DNA from: Fomes fomentarius
Taxonomy: Eukaryota; Basidiomycota; Agaricomycetes; Polyporales; Polyporaceae
Reading direction: 5' to 3'
DNA: 64,000 nt
Assembly: GCA_022606135.1 (NCBI GenBank)
Contig: JABYQN010000007.1
Coordinates: 1,922,001-1,986,000, forward strand
In this document: piece after piece, positions 13,082 to 25,673 of the stretch
Numbering within the stretch: the first letter of the stretch is position 1
Layout: every line of letters starts with the position of its first letter
Notes under the pieces: generated by a model
What the model saw: only the letters and a program-made list of their open reading frames with translations
Databases searched by the model: none
Told to the model about the DNA's origin: nothing
Translations under genes and position numbers: made by a program

Positions 13082-14462
13082 ATGGCTATTATGGACACGA
13101 ATGCTGACCCCGACGTCCTCCGTGTCTGGACTCTGCTTTCCGAAGTATCTGAGCAGCTCAGCCAGAACCGCTCTTCCGCTGTGAACCTGCATGCCCTCGC
13201 TGACGGCGCGAAGGTCGGTACACCATACTTGTGATCTTCAATTGGGAGAAAGTGTAGTAACGAGACGAGGTAGGCCCAGGCCATACACTCTCAAACTGGC
13301 TTTGTCCTACGCCGGTGCGTACCGCGTTATGACGGTTCAGCACCACCAGTCTGATGGACCGCCAGTTTCAATCTAGACAAGCCCAAAGGTCTGTCTTACG
13401 TGTGTCACAATGCTTCATTGATAAACACGCTATATACCAGAGGCCTACGATGCCGAATTGGAGCGCATGAACGCGGCCATGTTAGCAGAGAACCAAACGC
13501 TCCTCAACGACAACCGGCAACTCAGTGCCCTCATCCGCGAGTACGAGCAGACTCTGGAGAACGTAATGGCGGCTTTCCGCACTCGTGCTGTAAGTCATCA
13601 TCATGCGACTTATGTACGCTCACCGTGCTGATCGTCGTGCGTTGCTCAGCACGAAGTCCAACAACGCGAGCTCGCGCTGATGCGCCAATACGAGAGCGTC
13701 ATCATCCAACGCGAGACGGAAGCACTCAAGGAATCCCTCATCACCAACAACGCACGTTCAGAGTCGCTCGCTCGCGCGAGCCGTATGCTCCGTGCAGTTC
13801 TTCGAAGGATAGGCGGAGAGGACGTCCGCGCTTACGAGGCATATCTTCAAGCCGTGTCCCACGGAGGGCGTAGCACACAGCCATCTCGTGAGGGATCCTC
13901 AACATCAGAAACGTCCATAAAGCCCGAACAGTCAGGCGGGGAGTCCGAGGCGGAGCCAGGGCCAGAGGGCAGCCGGAAGGACAAGGGCAAGGAACGGGAT
14001 GAAGGTACGCAGACCCATGCGGAGGCGGAAAACGCTGAAGAAGACGTCGACGTCGACCGTGCGCTCGAGGAGGAAGACGACCCCGAGAAACGGCTCGCGG
14101 CCGCCGAGTGGGCCCTCGAGCGCGAGAGCGAGCTCGCACGTCTAGAACGGGAGAACGAGGAGCTCCGCGCGTTGGTCAATGGGCTGCTCAACCCCGCAAC
14201 CGCAAACGCGAACTCAAACTCAAACTCAAACTCCACTACGGCCGCACACCCGCGGACGGATTCGGCGCCGACGACCGCGCCGATCACTATACCCGAGCAT
14301 CCGGATGGCGAAGGCGGCGAGGGCCGAGCATCCGAAGAGTCTGCGTTCTCGACGCTCCCGCGGCCCCAGCAGCAGCAGCGTTTACTTGGCGGCAGACCAG
14401 GCACGGTCGGTCCGTTTGGCACGTACAAGAAAAGCACAGTGGTAATCCGAGTGGACCGGTGA
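13082..14462 (+). CDS. Uncharacterised coiled-coil protein
   Basis: I do not recognise a family. The likely first exon begins at ATG 13082 or 13091 (DTNADPDVLRVWTLLSEVSEQL..). After one or two introns comes ELERMNAAMLAENQTLLNDN..LENVMAAFRTRA, an intron at 13590-13649, and a long last exon starting HEVQQRELALMRQYESVII. The protein is strongly helical: heptad-rich segments occur at LERESELARLERENEELRALVNGLL near the C-terminus and in exon 3. The middle is acidic and Ser/Glu-rich. A short NANSNSNSNS run is encoded near 14205-14235. A nuclear or cytoskeletal scaffold role is possible but not shown. The border of exon 2 is unclear: LKLALSYAEAYDAE is the best fit. Its promoter is shared with the divergent G-patch gene, about 225 bases away. 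Confidence 0.6.
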
Positions 14463-14957
14463 TAGCTGTCATTGTGAGGTTCCTGTTCCTGTTACCCTCT
14501 GGTGCTATGGAACATTGACATGCGCGTAGAACCTTACACCTGAATTTGTAGCTCTCGCTTTTCTTTCCTTCGCACGTCACCCCCTCGGCCGCGCAGACGC
14601 ATGCTTCACCGGATGTTCATTGACATTGTCATTCACGAGAAAATATAGATACATTACTACGATACAACTGCATGAAGCGATCTCAGCGAAACCAGCGACC
14701 ACGGACAGCACACGACAGCTATAAGCAAAATACACACTACATTAACTTACATCCGGCTGCGACGACCACTGTAATCACAACGGGCCCACGATAAAACGGG
14801 AAGAGCATCCGAGCCACGAGCAGGAACGCAAATCCGGGGTATCCCGCATCCGGTATCGGAACCAAGTTCAGGGACGACAGTCAGCAACAACTCATGTCAC
14901 CGTTCTTCTATGTGCATGGGTATGCATGCAGTTTGGCGACCAAGTCCCTGCTGGAGG
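14463..14957. other. Intergenic between convergent genes
   Basis: About 495 bases of 3' flanks of the coiled-coil gene and the F-box gene. No exon or RNA gene seen. Confidence 0.5.
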
Positions 14958-16921
14958 TCATGACAAAGACGGCTCGCCCCAGACGCTCTTGACGGTTTCG
15001 CACTTGACCTCGGCGACGTACATCCGGAGCCACTGCACCATCTCCTTGCTGATCTGATGGCAGCGCGTCAAGTCAATCGACTCGAGGCGGACCGGCCGGC
15101 CCACTACGAGCGACAGCACTGGCACTGATGGCTGACGGGCGAGGATATGTGCGGTCGCCGCGAACGAGGACGCCGACGAGGTCGTTGACGAGGAGGACAT
15201 GGCCTGCCGATGGTGGCCAGACGCACTTGAGATCGCCGGTTGAGAATGTGGCTGGGGGTGCGGTAATGGCTGCCTGGGGAACGCGCGCGAATGCGGTGGC
15301 AGACGCGACTCGACGATCGAACGTAGGGTTTCCCAGTCGAGGGACGGGCAGCCTTCCACCGAGAGCGTGATCAGCTTGGGGCACACCCACGTCTGGGAGA
15401 CCGGGGGCGTGGCTAAGTTCTAGACGCAGCTGGTCAACGCATGTTGGCCATCTGAGAGACATTGGCTGCACTCACCCGCATGAGATTGGACGTCACGTCC
15501 TCCACGTCGACGAGTTCCAGCGACGTCAATGCAGGGAGACGCTGCAGGAGACGTGCGAAGCGCAGCTCGTTGAAGAAGCACGACTCGATCCGTAGGTGAC
15601 GCAACGGGAGAATGGTCAACGACTGCCTCCTTAGGGCCTCGAGCATCGGGGACACATTGTCGAGATAGCACAGCTCGATACATTCTAGCGCAGGGAACGT
15701 GAGCAGGCCGAGGATGGTGCGGGTGCGCAGGTTGCCAGAGTAGTAGAAAGAAGCCTTGCGGAGCCGGGGGAGGTTGATCGCGCGCGCGTCCGATACGCGA
15801 GCCAGCACGTAATCGTCGTGCTCCGTGGCCTCGGACACAAGCGAGGTGCAGCTCTCCGGGTCCACGTCGGACATATTCCGCAGGACGAGTTCCTCAAGCT
15901 GCGGGCAAGCGCGGAGAGTCTTGAGTATGACGTCGACCGAGGGTGAGAAGCCGTTCCAGTACCCGCCCAACTTGAGGACGCGCAGATTGCTGAGCAGAGC
16001 AGGATCCCAACTGAAGTTGAACGACGTGAATGACGAGGACCGCAGGCGCGGTGTATTCCGTTCAAAGAGCGGGAGCGGAGCCTTGGAGTAGTGGTCTTCC
16101 TGCATCGAGTGGGTGACGCGAATGGAAAGGACTTCTAGCTGTGGCGCCTGCTCCTTGCACCTGCTGAGCGCTGCATGGGCCTGTGGTCGACTCGGGACTA
16201 TGAGATGGAAAGACTTCCAGCGCCATATTGCGGGGCGCACGAGATCCATGGCGGTGACGATACTCTCGGTCGAGACGGTGCCATGCTCCATCCGTGGACT
16301 GAAGTCCAGACAGACGCATAATGGTGCCGTTTTGGACCGGTCGAGCTTGAGAATCGCCCTGTCCGTGGAGTGGTGGGTGCCCATCACGATGCGCGTCCAG
16401 AGCATCGGAGAGTTGATCGCGACCTCCCTCCAGTATTGGCAGACCAACATCAGATTTGAGAGGGTTATCGAGTCCTCATCTTCTCCATCCAGGACGGCAA
16501 TAGAGAAGATGGAGGCGAGGAGATCATTCGGGAGTCGCTGGACAGGAGACTGCATACGAACCGCTTGTTCCAACCGTGACTCCAAAAGATCGCGTTCGCT
16601 GAGAAGGGATGCCATCTTGGACTCGAGGGAGTGAATCGCTTCCCGCAAATGGGGGATCGACAGGTTTGCGGCAGATCTCCGGGGACTCGACATCCATGAA
16701 CCTGACGCGCGCGCAACGTTTGGTAGTGGTGGTGGTTGTGGCGGCGCTGGGTCCTGCGCGCGGCGACAAGAAGAGTTCTTGTCTGAGTATGCGGCAGCCA
16801 TGAGAGTAGCGGTGTCGCAGAGTGAGGGACCATCGTAGGGTGGCGGCTCAGAGTATTCGGATGTCCAGGACATGGTGGTTGGCGCGCGGGCGAGAGGCTG
16901 TTCGAGAGTAGTGTACGCCAT
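14958..16921 (-). CDS. F-box protein with leucine-rich C-terminal region
   Basis: Probable substrate adaptor of an SCF ubiquitin ligase. After a disordered N-terminus and a coiled coil (SIPHLREAIHSLESKMASLL), the F-box is clear: PVQRLPNDLLASIFSIAVLD..LSNLMLVCQYWREVAINSPMLW. It is followed by leucine-rich strand-turn-helix units such as LRVLKLGGYWNGFS, CPQLEELVLRNMSDV, LPLRHLRIESCFF and LTSLELVDVEDV. An intron joins SNLMR to TWVCPKLITLSVEGCPSLDW; the last exon ends at 14958. Several in-frame ATGs lie upstream (up to 17065); I chose 16921 (MAYTTLEQPL) as a compromise. Agaricomycetes have dozens to hundreds of such F-box genes and the target cannot be inferred. Confidence 0.8.
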
Positions 16922-17065
16922 CGCGGAGGGGTGAAGGCGGGGTGTGGGTTGGAGGAGGGGGGTGTGGTACATGATATACCTCCCGGGGGGGAGCTGCCAA
17001 TCGCGTCGGGGAGCACGCGGCGGTAGAAACCAACGGGGCGTGCGAAAGCGAGTTCCGAAAGACAA

Positions 17066-18191
17066 TCGGTCGATTTCCGAGCCTCGTTGTGTAGAGCACG
17101 GCGCTGCTGCCGCGCCAGGTGGTCGCTAGCTTGTTTGAGCGAAGCGGGAGAATGGAGGCGTTGGGGTAGACGAAACGCGAGGCGGAGGACGGAGGCGCGG
17201 AGCTGTGTGGGCGCGCGCGGGTGGGTGATGATGAAACAACAAGACGTTGGCGGGTGTGCAGGTGCGGGTGCGGGTGCGGGTGAAGATGGGGGGATGGAGG
17301 ACAAGGGAGGTTGAGGTGCTGCTAGGTGGAGAAGAAGACGGCGGTGAGTAGACAGAGGCCGACTGAGGACGGCGTGTTACGGCTCGCAGGGAGAAAATAT
17401 GAGACGGGCTGGCGATCTGACATTGATAAAGCGTTTTGAGGAAGGGGAGGATGATGGGAGAGACACGAGGCAAGCTGCATGTCTGGCCGAGCGGTAGGAG
17501 CCATAGGGAAGACGTTGTGGGTGACCTGCAACGTGGGACGTCGAATAGCAGCCCGCGACACGAGGGACGCAACGAGGCAGCTCCTGCCCACCCCCCGACC
17601 CCTTCCCGACCAAACCCTGCGCACAAACGCTCGCGTAGCCCCTCCAGCCCCCTCGCACGGTCCAACATCCCCTCCATCTCTTATCGTCTTTCCCAGTCCT
17701 TGCCTCCGCCCATCAGATCCTCTCCAGTCCAACGCCCTTCATTGCACTCTATTACACCCTTCCTCTTCGTCCCCGACAAATCGCCCTTCCTAGGACCCCG
17801 ACTGCTACTTCCACGAGGCCTTCCGGGCGAACCGACTGCTTTCGTCAATCATTGTATGTGGTCATGAATGCCATGACAAGACATGGCTAGCCTCCGTTGC
17901 TCTGTATAGCACCAGCCACCGTACATTGTCTCGAACGAACGTCGTTGATGGTCCAATGAACGTATGCGAGACCAACTTCATGGCTTGAAGAACACCATGC
18001 TCGCTCATCAGAATTCCCCAGCTGTAATTGTATCCCACTAGATGCATCTACAGCCTTCCTCGCAGCTATCAACGTCATGCGAGACCCCGAGTACCTATTA
18101 CGCGAACGCATACGAATCATGCTCTCCGACTGAGTATGTCTTATCGTGTCATTTGTCTTGTCTATGTCCATCGAGTACGACATGCTTGCAT
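17066..18191. other. Intergenic, F-box gene promoter and PQ-loop gene 3' flank
   Basis: About 1.1 kb. The part near 17200-17700 is C/T-rich on one strand, which creates long Pro/Ser-rich phantom ORFs in several frames. A tRNA-like A-box (TGGCCGAGCGGT near 17485) is present but is not part of a foldable tRNA. I see no real gene. Confidence 0.5.
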
Positions 18192-19446
18192 TCAGTCCGA
18201 TCCCGCTCTCAGCCTCTCGCGCCTCTTGTCCTGTCGGTAGCCATAGAACTGATAAAGGACCTGCAAGGACATTCGTCAACACCGCTTGGACCCAACAAAA
18301 CGAACTCAAAAGCTTACAAAGCCATCCAAGAAGACGGTGAGCGCGCTCCCTGAACAAGACGACGCATCCACGTTGTCGCAAGGATCAGCCGTGTGTTTCT
18401 GAACCATACGCGGAGATGCACGCACCGGCGATCCAAGGGGCGTTTGCCACAATATGCCTGATGTCCAGCGACACCGCGAGGATGGACAATGTATACGTGG
18501 TATTGCCCGTAATGGAATAGACAAAGAGGAAAGGCGAGAGCCCTTCGCACCTGGTCTCTAAGTTCTTGACTGCGCGCCCCGGCGTAAGTCCCTGTGCCCC
18601 GTCGGATATGAAAGCCACGCACCTATTTGCGGAATCCGCGATCCGACTTGGCACAGATGTGAGCTCATCCGCCTTCGAGACGCAACACATGCACTCACGG
18701 AATAGGGCCGCACTTAGCCACCCCAGGACCTGGCTTCGCCACTCTATGACCTCCACTGGCTTCGAACGAGGGCGGTTCTTGTAGACGTGCCTGTCTATGG
18801 CCCACGCCGCGACGCCGACTCCAAAAACAAAGACAAGTGCGGTGGCGAACTTCAGGGTCTCCTTCCACGCGGGCTGCCTCGGGGGCGGTTCTTCGGTGCG
18901 AGTATCTCCCGGCAGGAGCGGACTTGCTTCATCGTAGAGCGCAGACAGCCTCGAGTCTTCGGTAACGAGGAGCGGTACGCTCCGTCGTGCCCGCTTCCAC
19001 CGGTAGTAGAAAATTTGTACGAGCAATGTGGTATCACACGCGGAGTACTGCACGACGTACGAGGCGTTTCAGCTTGTTCCATTTGACGTACCATAGTTCT
19101 TGCGTGCTCACATATGCGCCGAGGATAATGATGGTGGGCAGCAGGCCGGCAATGGCTGCACCAGTCAAATTGCACAAGTCGCCGATCAGCCAAATCAAAA
19201 CAAAGCTCACGCTGAGCCCTTCGCCCGACTGGAGCTGATAATTCTCAACTATCTGGGGCGAGTACACGACGAGCCTAGAATTGGATCCATCATCAGAGTC
19301 TGTGCTGACAGATTATCAAGGAAGCTTACCAGCATGCGATGGATATCCATCCGAGCTACACGAATGAAAGGTTAATTTGTCGGCATCGAGGATTTGGGGG
19401 ACTTGCGTACAAAGTTACTGAGCTCCTGGTTGCCGTCGAACGCCAT
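18192..19446 (-). CDS. PQ-loop repeat membrane protein, Ypq1/Rtc2-like vacuolar basic-amino-acid transporter
   Basis: Seven-helix lysosome/vacuole transporter of the PQ-loop family (yeast Ypq1-3, human PQLC2), exporting or exchanging cationic amino acids. The start is ATG 19446 (MAFDGNQELSNF). The first PQ-loop reads PQIVENYQLQSGEGLS, then VSFVLIWLIGDLCNLTGA. A long cytosolic loop has ASPLLPGD, a possible acidic dileucine-like sorting signal. The second half reads VLGWLSAALF, then a 24-base micro-exon at 18623-18646 giving GSRIPQI, then VKNLETRCEGLSPFLFVYSITGNTTYTLSIL. The last exons give SALTVFLDGF-VLYQFYGYRQDKRRE with the TGA at 18194-18192. Architecture and motif order match the family closely. 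Confidence 0.82.
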
Positions 19447-19709
19447 GTTCCAAAGTTACACCAGCACGCGTGCCTTCCAGCCAACCAACCAAGATACGAC
19501 CTCACAGGTAAAATGAGCGAAGAGAGAGTCAGAGTCAGAACGGACCTTGTCCAGACCTTGGCCTGGGAACTCTCCAGGCGGCGAGTAGGCACCCGCGGCA
19601 AATGCCGAATGCAGCCGACCTGGGCCGCACTCTGTCGTCAGTGCCGTCGAAGTCGAAACTGTCCTGCACGCTGCACGCTCATCATCTCGCGGCTCGACTT
19701 CCGACTACG
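19447..19709. promoter_or_regulatory. Short bidirectional promoter between PQ-loop gene and PHB2
   Basis: Only 263 bases separate the two divergent start codons. No TATA box is obvious on either strand. Confidence 0.45.
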
Positions 19710-21110
19710 ATGAACTCTCAGGACGCTTTCAGGAGGCTCGCTCAGCAAATTCAGCGTGCGAGTGGGGGAGGCGGAGGTCCGCGCATGCCGAGCAAGGGGT
19801 TCTTCACTGGCTCAGGTCTGTTGTTGGCTTTGATGGGAGGCGGTATTGCGTTGAATGCTAGTCTGTTCAATGGTGCGTCTGTTTTTCTAATCCTACATGC
19901 AATACCTGAGACTCTTGGTGCCCTGCGCTGTGTAGTTGATGGTGGACACCGCGCAATTAAGTACACTAGGTGAGTGCAAGCATTGACATTGCATCCGCTC
20001 CCTCTCAGAAGGCCCCGTGCTATCAAGGTTGCACGGTGTCAAGGATGAAGTTTATCCAGAAGGCACCCATCTTATGGCAAGTGCTTGGCTGGACTGAGAC
20101 GGTACGATGACCTGACACGTCTCCCCTCGTGTAGGTTCCATGGTTCGAGACGCCTGTCGTCTATGACATCCGTGCAAAGCCTCGGAACATTGCCTCCCTT
20201 ACGGGCACAAAAGGCGCGTTCAACTGTTGTCCACCCTCAGTGCTTGGCAATTAATTGCAGTTGTGGCATGAATGGTCCGTGTTCCAGATCTGCAAATGGT
20301 CAACATTACGTGCCGTGTGCTCTCGCGACCCAACATCTCTGCATTGCCAACAATCTACCGTGAATTGGGAACCGACTATGACGAGCGTGTCTTGCCATCC
20401 ATTGTCAACGAGGTGCTCAAGAGCGTAGTCGCGCAATTCAACGCCAGTCAAATCATCACTCAGCGTGAGCAAGTATGTGACACACTGTCCACTCTGCCTG
20501 CTCCTCGAGGTGTTAACCGCCTTGCTACAGGTGTCAAGATTGGTCCGCGAAAATTTAACGCGGCGCGCGTTACGCTTCAACATCGTGCTCGACGACGTCT
20601 CCATCACGCATGTCGCCTTCTCGCCTGAGTTCACCCACGCCGTCGAGGCGAAGCAGGTCCGTGGGCTCTCCACCTCCTGGTCGACTTCCTCATCATTACG
20701 TCTCTACAGGTCGCCCAGCAAACTGCGCTCCGTGCTGCCTTCCTAGTCGATCAGGCAATCCAGGAGAAGCAGGTATGGAAACGCTCCCACATATCATTCC
20801 TATCGGCACGCTCTGACGCCTTTGCGCAGTCTATTATCGTCCGGGCGCAGGGTGAGGCGCGTAGCGCCGAGCTCATTGGCGAAGCCGTGCGTCAGAACAA
20901 GGGCTTCTTACAGCTCCGGAGACTGGAGGCTGCCCGCGACATTGCAAACCTGTTGGCTGCGTCCGATAACCGTGTGATGCTCGACTCTCAGAGTCTTCTC
21001 CTCAACGGTAAGTGCCCGTGTTGGGGGTCGTGTTTCCATGATGCTGACGTGTCATCTATGTAGTGGCCGCGGATGATGCGAAGGAGCTGCTCTCGTTTAA
21101 CAAAAAGTAA
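19710..21110 (+). CDS. PHB2: Prohibitin-2
   Basis: Subunit of the ring-shaped prohibitin complex of the mitochondrial inner membrane, which scaffolds m-AAA protease, cardiolipin metabolism and respiratory chain assembly. The start ATG at 19710 gives [18 protein letters not shown], a Gly-rich stretch, and the membrane segment [21 protein letters not shown]. The PHB (SPFH) domain follows over several exons: [109 protein letters not shown]. The coiled-coil region reads [29 protein letters not shown]. The protein ends LLSFNKK at the TAA 21108-21110. Eight or more introns. The Gly-rich N-terminal insert is typical of PHB2 rather than PHB1. Confidence 0.93.
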
Positions 21111-21385
21111 TCACATCGTGTTATTTTCCGCTTTGTATGGTATAGCATCCTATTTACCCCACTCAAGGAGCGTTTTCTCAGCGAGACCGGTATACTGGTG
21201 ACCTCCGTCTTGCTCTTGAAGCGAACTTTCCCGCCACAAGGCCACTGGACACTGGACTGAACGCGGAGAGATCTGACACGGTCACGTGACATGACCCCGC
21301 GTTGGTGTCAGGGCGCGTAAACTTTGTCTCCGTCCTCTGGCACCTCCTCTGTACCCTCAGAAATTGCTTGTATACTATTTTCAGC

Positions 21386-24300
21386 ATGCCCAGACGCACC
21401 AGAACGGAAGCTCGTCGTTTTGAGAGCGCCACTAACGATGAACAGGAAGCATCAAGGTCGCGAAGTGAGACGAATGACACCGAAGAGAGTCGGCCCCGCA
21501 AAAGGGTCCGTTGGGGGGAAGTGTGGATGCACATCAGAACGAGAACGAGGGTGAAGAAGAGGAGGAGACTGGAGAGGATGACTCTTCGTCGAGCTACACA
21601 AAAGAGAAGGTTCGTTCTAGTACATCATCAACGGTTTAGTCGCTTAAGTACGTCGTTCGACATAGATTTGCATGGCAGCAACGTGCCAATTGTAAGTTTC
21701 TGCATGACTGTACACGCATATACTATGCTTATGTAGATATTCAGTGGCAATGTGGCGTGCGCATACTACGACCCTGTGAAATACACCATCTACGTCTTCG
21801 AAGATACTCCAGATAACAAGCATTTCGACTTGACCAAGGCTTGTAAGTGACTATTATCCACAGCTTGATATTGATCTCCCATGTATGGTGTACGTAAGTG
21901 CTTGAGCAGGCGTGTCCGGATGTTATACTATCCAGCTTCAAGGCAGATGACAACTTCATGGACGTGCTCAGCGACTATGGTTCGACCCCTAGTAGTTCGA
22001 GAAGAGTGCATATAGTGACCTCTATGCAGTTGACGGCTCAGGAGGCACGTTCCAAGTTCGTCCGCACAAGGATTTCATACCCTCCAGAGGCCGGGACCGC
22101 CTTCTCTCCCTTCGGTTTCTTTCGGAGCTCCCAATAGGACAGAGCGATCAAGACAGCGTATCTGAAGCGGCCTCCGTGTCTGAGCCAAGGAACGCATATG
22201 ACTTCATGCGTCGGCGCAGAGAGATAGGCGGGGACCCGACGATGCAGAAGTGGAATGCGTCTGTGCGTTTAGCGAACTTCACATCCGTCGAGAAATCGCC
22301 TCTCTGCGTACGTCCATTTCCCCTGCCTTATCTGCCGGGGTTAATTATCCATCTACTCAGCTCGGCTCTATTGGTGCCCTTCTCGACTTCCTCGCTCGGG
22401 CACGTGCGGTCTCCGACCTGGACGACGAAGGTATTGGCGGGCTGGAGGTCTGCAACATCAAGCCCCTTCTCCCCCTCAATTCCATGCAGATCAACGCAGA
22501 TGCGCTCTTCTCACTGCAGATCTTCGAAGAAGAAACCCACGCATCCATCCACTCCGACAAGACGAAGGAGGGTCTCTCGCTCTTCGGGATCCTGAACAAC
22601 ACCAAGACGACCTTGGGTCGTGCGTTGATGCGCGAGTGGTTCCTCCGGCCGTCGGCGTCCCTAGACGTCATCAAATCACGACACGACGCTGTGCAATGCT
22701 TCATGCGTCCGGACAACATCTCAACGCAGAATGCAATGCATAGTCACTTGACAGGCACCAAGAATCTACCAAGAATCCTAGCAGCCATGCGGAGTGGGAG
22801 AGCGAAGGTGTCCGATTGGCAAGGCCTCGTGAAGGTTTGAAAGCCCTTACCCTGCGTATTTCATTGTTTGCTGATTCAAGTCGTAGTTCGCATATCACGG
22901 CCTGCTCCTCCGTGATTGTCTCTCGGAGCTTCACCACGCCGGTGGAGTAGACGTCGTAAAACGAGTAACTTCAACTCCATCATTCCATTAACTCTTTTCA
23001 TGCGCTGACAAGTCACGCAGCTGCTCTCGGCGTTGGAAGTAGCAAGTTTGAAAGAGATAGGGAATCTTGTCAACGGGACGGTAATACTCTGAATTCGTTG
23101 TCTCATATTTTGACTCTTACACAATTGAATTGATACAGATTGATTGGGAAGAAAGCACGAATGCAGGACGCGTATGCGTCAGATCACGTATTGATGAAGA
23201 GCTCGACAACCTCAAACATATTTACAACGGAATCGACGCAGTGTTGGTAAGCCTACTTGATGTCAAGACCACCACCGACATCCGGGCTGATACCCTCATA
23301 GTCAAAAGTCGCGGAGCAAGTTTCAGCAATGATACCTCCCGATTATGCATCGTCCCTTAACGTTGTATACTTTCCTCAGCTAGGTAAGGGGTCTCTCTTG
23401 AGTTGTCGTCATAGATGGGGCTCACATCTCGTTCAGGCTTCCTCATCTGTGTACCTATGCGCGAAGAATGGAAGACAGAAGCAGGAATACAAGTGCTCGA
23501 TGGATGGAGTTTTCAAGTATGATATATTCATCGTCCTACTGAATACTGCCTGCCTCATGATATGCTGCCGATTCAGTTTTCCTCGGAGTAAGTCTACATT
23601 GTGGAAGCCTAGTTGGATGATGACTTAACAATCTTGCGGCAGCTCCCACGTGTACTTCAAGTCTCAAGAGATGCACGGTAAGCTGGCTTATGACGATCGT
23701 TTTCAGGTGATGTCAAACAATGGTCGATGACAGATATGGACGTCCACATCGGTGATCTGCACCCGGCCATTGTTGGTGAGAACGTTGATGCCAATGACTC
23801 GTCGGCTTCCTATTCATTGGCAGGCAGACCGGGAAATTGAGATAATACAAGCCTTGCAAGAGAAAATCCTAGTCCACGATAAGGCAATAGGGCACGCGTG
23901 CGACGTCGGCGCAGAACTCGACTGTCTCATCTCGTTCTCCTTAGCGTCACGCTCGTTCGATTACAGGCGACCCTATATGACTAACGACAACGTGACAGAT
24001 GTCAAACGAGGACGGTATGTGTATATCGGGAGCACACCTTGACGCACTACTGATGCTACACATGAGGCACCCACTTCAGGAACTGACGGTCGACACCTTC
24101 GTACCGAACGACACGTTTCTACTTGGCGGAGCGGGAGTTGGCGCCGCGATAGAGAATGACAACGATGAGGCTGAGGACGAGGATGGTAGCGACAACGACT
24201 ATCGCTTCATGAAAAATAGTGTCATGATATGCACGGGTGCGAACGCTTGCGGCAAGGTACTGGCACAAGCACGTCTAGCCGGGGGTATGATTCATCACTG

Positions 24301-25583
24301 ATCTTGTTCAACCACGTAGAGCGTGTACCTCAAGCAAGTAGGTGTTCTCCGAAGGCAGTGCCGAGGACAATATTGACATATTCATCTGAGTACAGATTGC
24401 TCTCATCCACTACATGGCTCAAGTACGTCCCTCGGCCGTACCGCGACATAGTTTCTGATCCGCAGTTCTGCGTAGATCGGATGGTGCTTATTCCCCTCTC
24501 AGGATTATAGGGTAAACTGATTCCCATGACCTAGCTTCGTACCTGCGGAATCTGCAACGCTTGGTGTAGTTGACAAGAGTGAGTGTATGCCTCGAACTCT
24601 ACATCACGTTCACCGCATCGTGCTTCGCAGTCTTCACTCGCATACAAACGCGGGAGTCGGTCTCAAGGGTAGGAAACTTCCCTTACCTATGACAGATACC
24701 AACATGGTGTTCGTTTGTCGCAGGTTCAATCTGCGTTCATGATTGATCTTAATCAAGTTTCTCTGGCTCTTCGGAATGCTACCGCTCGTTCTTTGGTCCT
24801 CTTGGACGAATTCGGCAAAGGAACCTTGCCTACAGGTTCGTACCCACGTTGCTGACACAAGAGACAGCTCTCACGCTGCCAATGGATTAGATGGCGCTGG
24901 TTTATTCTGCGGCGTCTTGAAAGACCTCCTGGAGCGTGGCGCATCCTGCCCCAAAGTCATCGCGACCACACACTTTCATGACGTGTTTCAGAACGACCTT
25001 TTGAGCCCTTACAAATTGCCAATCACCTTCGTACACATGCAGATCCTTCTGGAATCTAGATCGGACCGCTCTCTTTCGCACAACCCCGACGATGACGAAG
25101 ATAACAGTATCGTTGTCGCCTCTGGGGACAGGATCACCTACTTGTACAAGTGCGTGCTTCTAACCTCCTCGACCCAGAGCGATATGAGCTAACGTGAGAC
25201 CGACTGCAGAGTCGCGGGGGGCTATTCTCTGCACTCGCACGCAATTCAATGCGCAGAGCTCTTCGGGCTGCCGAAGCGAGTCACGTCTCGTGCACAATAT
25301 GTCAGGTAAACTCACGCACCACGCTTCGCGAGCCAGTCTCGGCTCACGCTTCCCACAAAGCGAACTTCTGGTGCGAAACGAGGTATGCCAGCTCCTCGAC
25401 GAAGACATGACGGACGAGGAACGCAACGAACTCGAGGAGGCCGAAGAAGTCTGCCGCAGGTTCCTCGCCTGGGACCTCACGCCTGGACGTGACTCAACAA
25501 GTCAGCCATCCGTGAGAGAAGGTCTGACGGAGATCCTTGGTCGCGGTGCACAAGCACTCGAACGATGGGACGAATCCCTGTAG
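21386..25583 (+). CDS. MSH5: MutS homologue 5, meiotic recombination protein
   Basis: Partner of MSH4 in the MutSgamma clamp that stabilises Holliday-type intermediates and promotes crossovers. It lacks the N-terminal mismatch-recognition domain, as MSH5 does. The start ATG 21386 opens a basic, Ser-rich N-terminus. Recognisable exons are [101 protein letters not shown]. The ATPase has Walker [26 protein letters not shown] split by an intron, then [43 protein letters not shown], Walker [18 protein letters not shown] and [11 protein letters not shown]. The C-terminus has [19 protein letters not shown] and ends ALERWDESL at the TAG 25581-25583. About 15 or more short introns, consistent with the low visibility of single ORFs. 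Expression should be meiosis-specific. Confidence 0.92.
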
Positions 25584-25673
25584 ATTGATCCCTGTAGTGT
25601 AAATTACAGCATTTTGATAGTAGCCTGACGCATCTCCGTCTCTCCTACCTCCTCTCGTGACACGGCGTTCACG

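Noticed and set aside
17475..17570. tRNA-like A-box (TGGCCGAGCGGT) followed by a partial B-box-like GTCGAATA
   Set aside because: The 5' and 3' ends do not pair into an acceptor stem and the B-box is missing its GGTTC start, so no tRNA can be drawn.
17126..17867. Long Pro/Ser-rich ORFs on both strands between the F-box and PQ-loop genes
   Set aside because: They arise from C/T-rich sequence, appear in several frames at once and have no domain-like segments.
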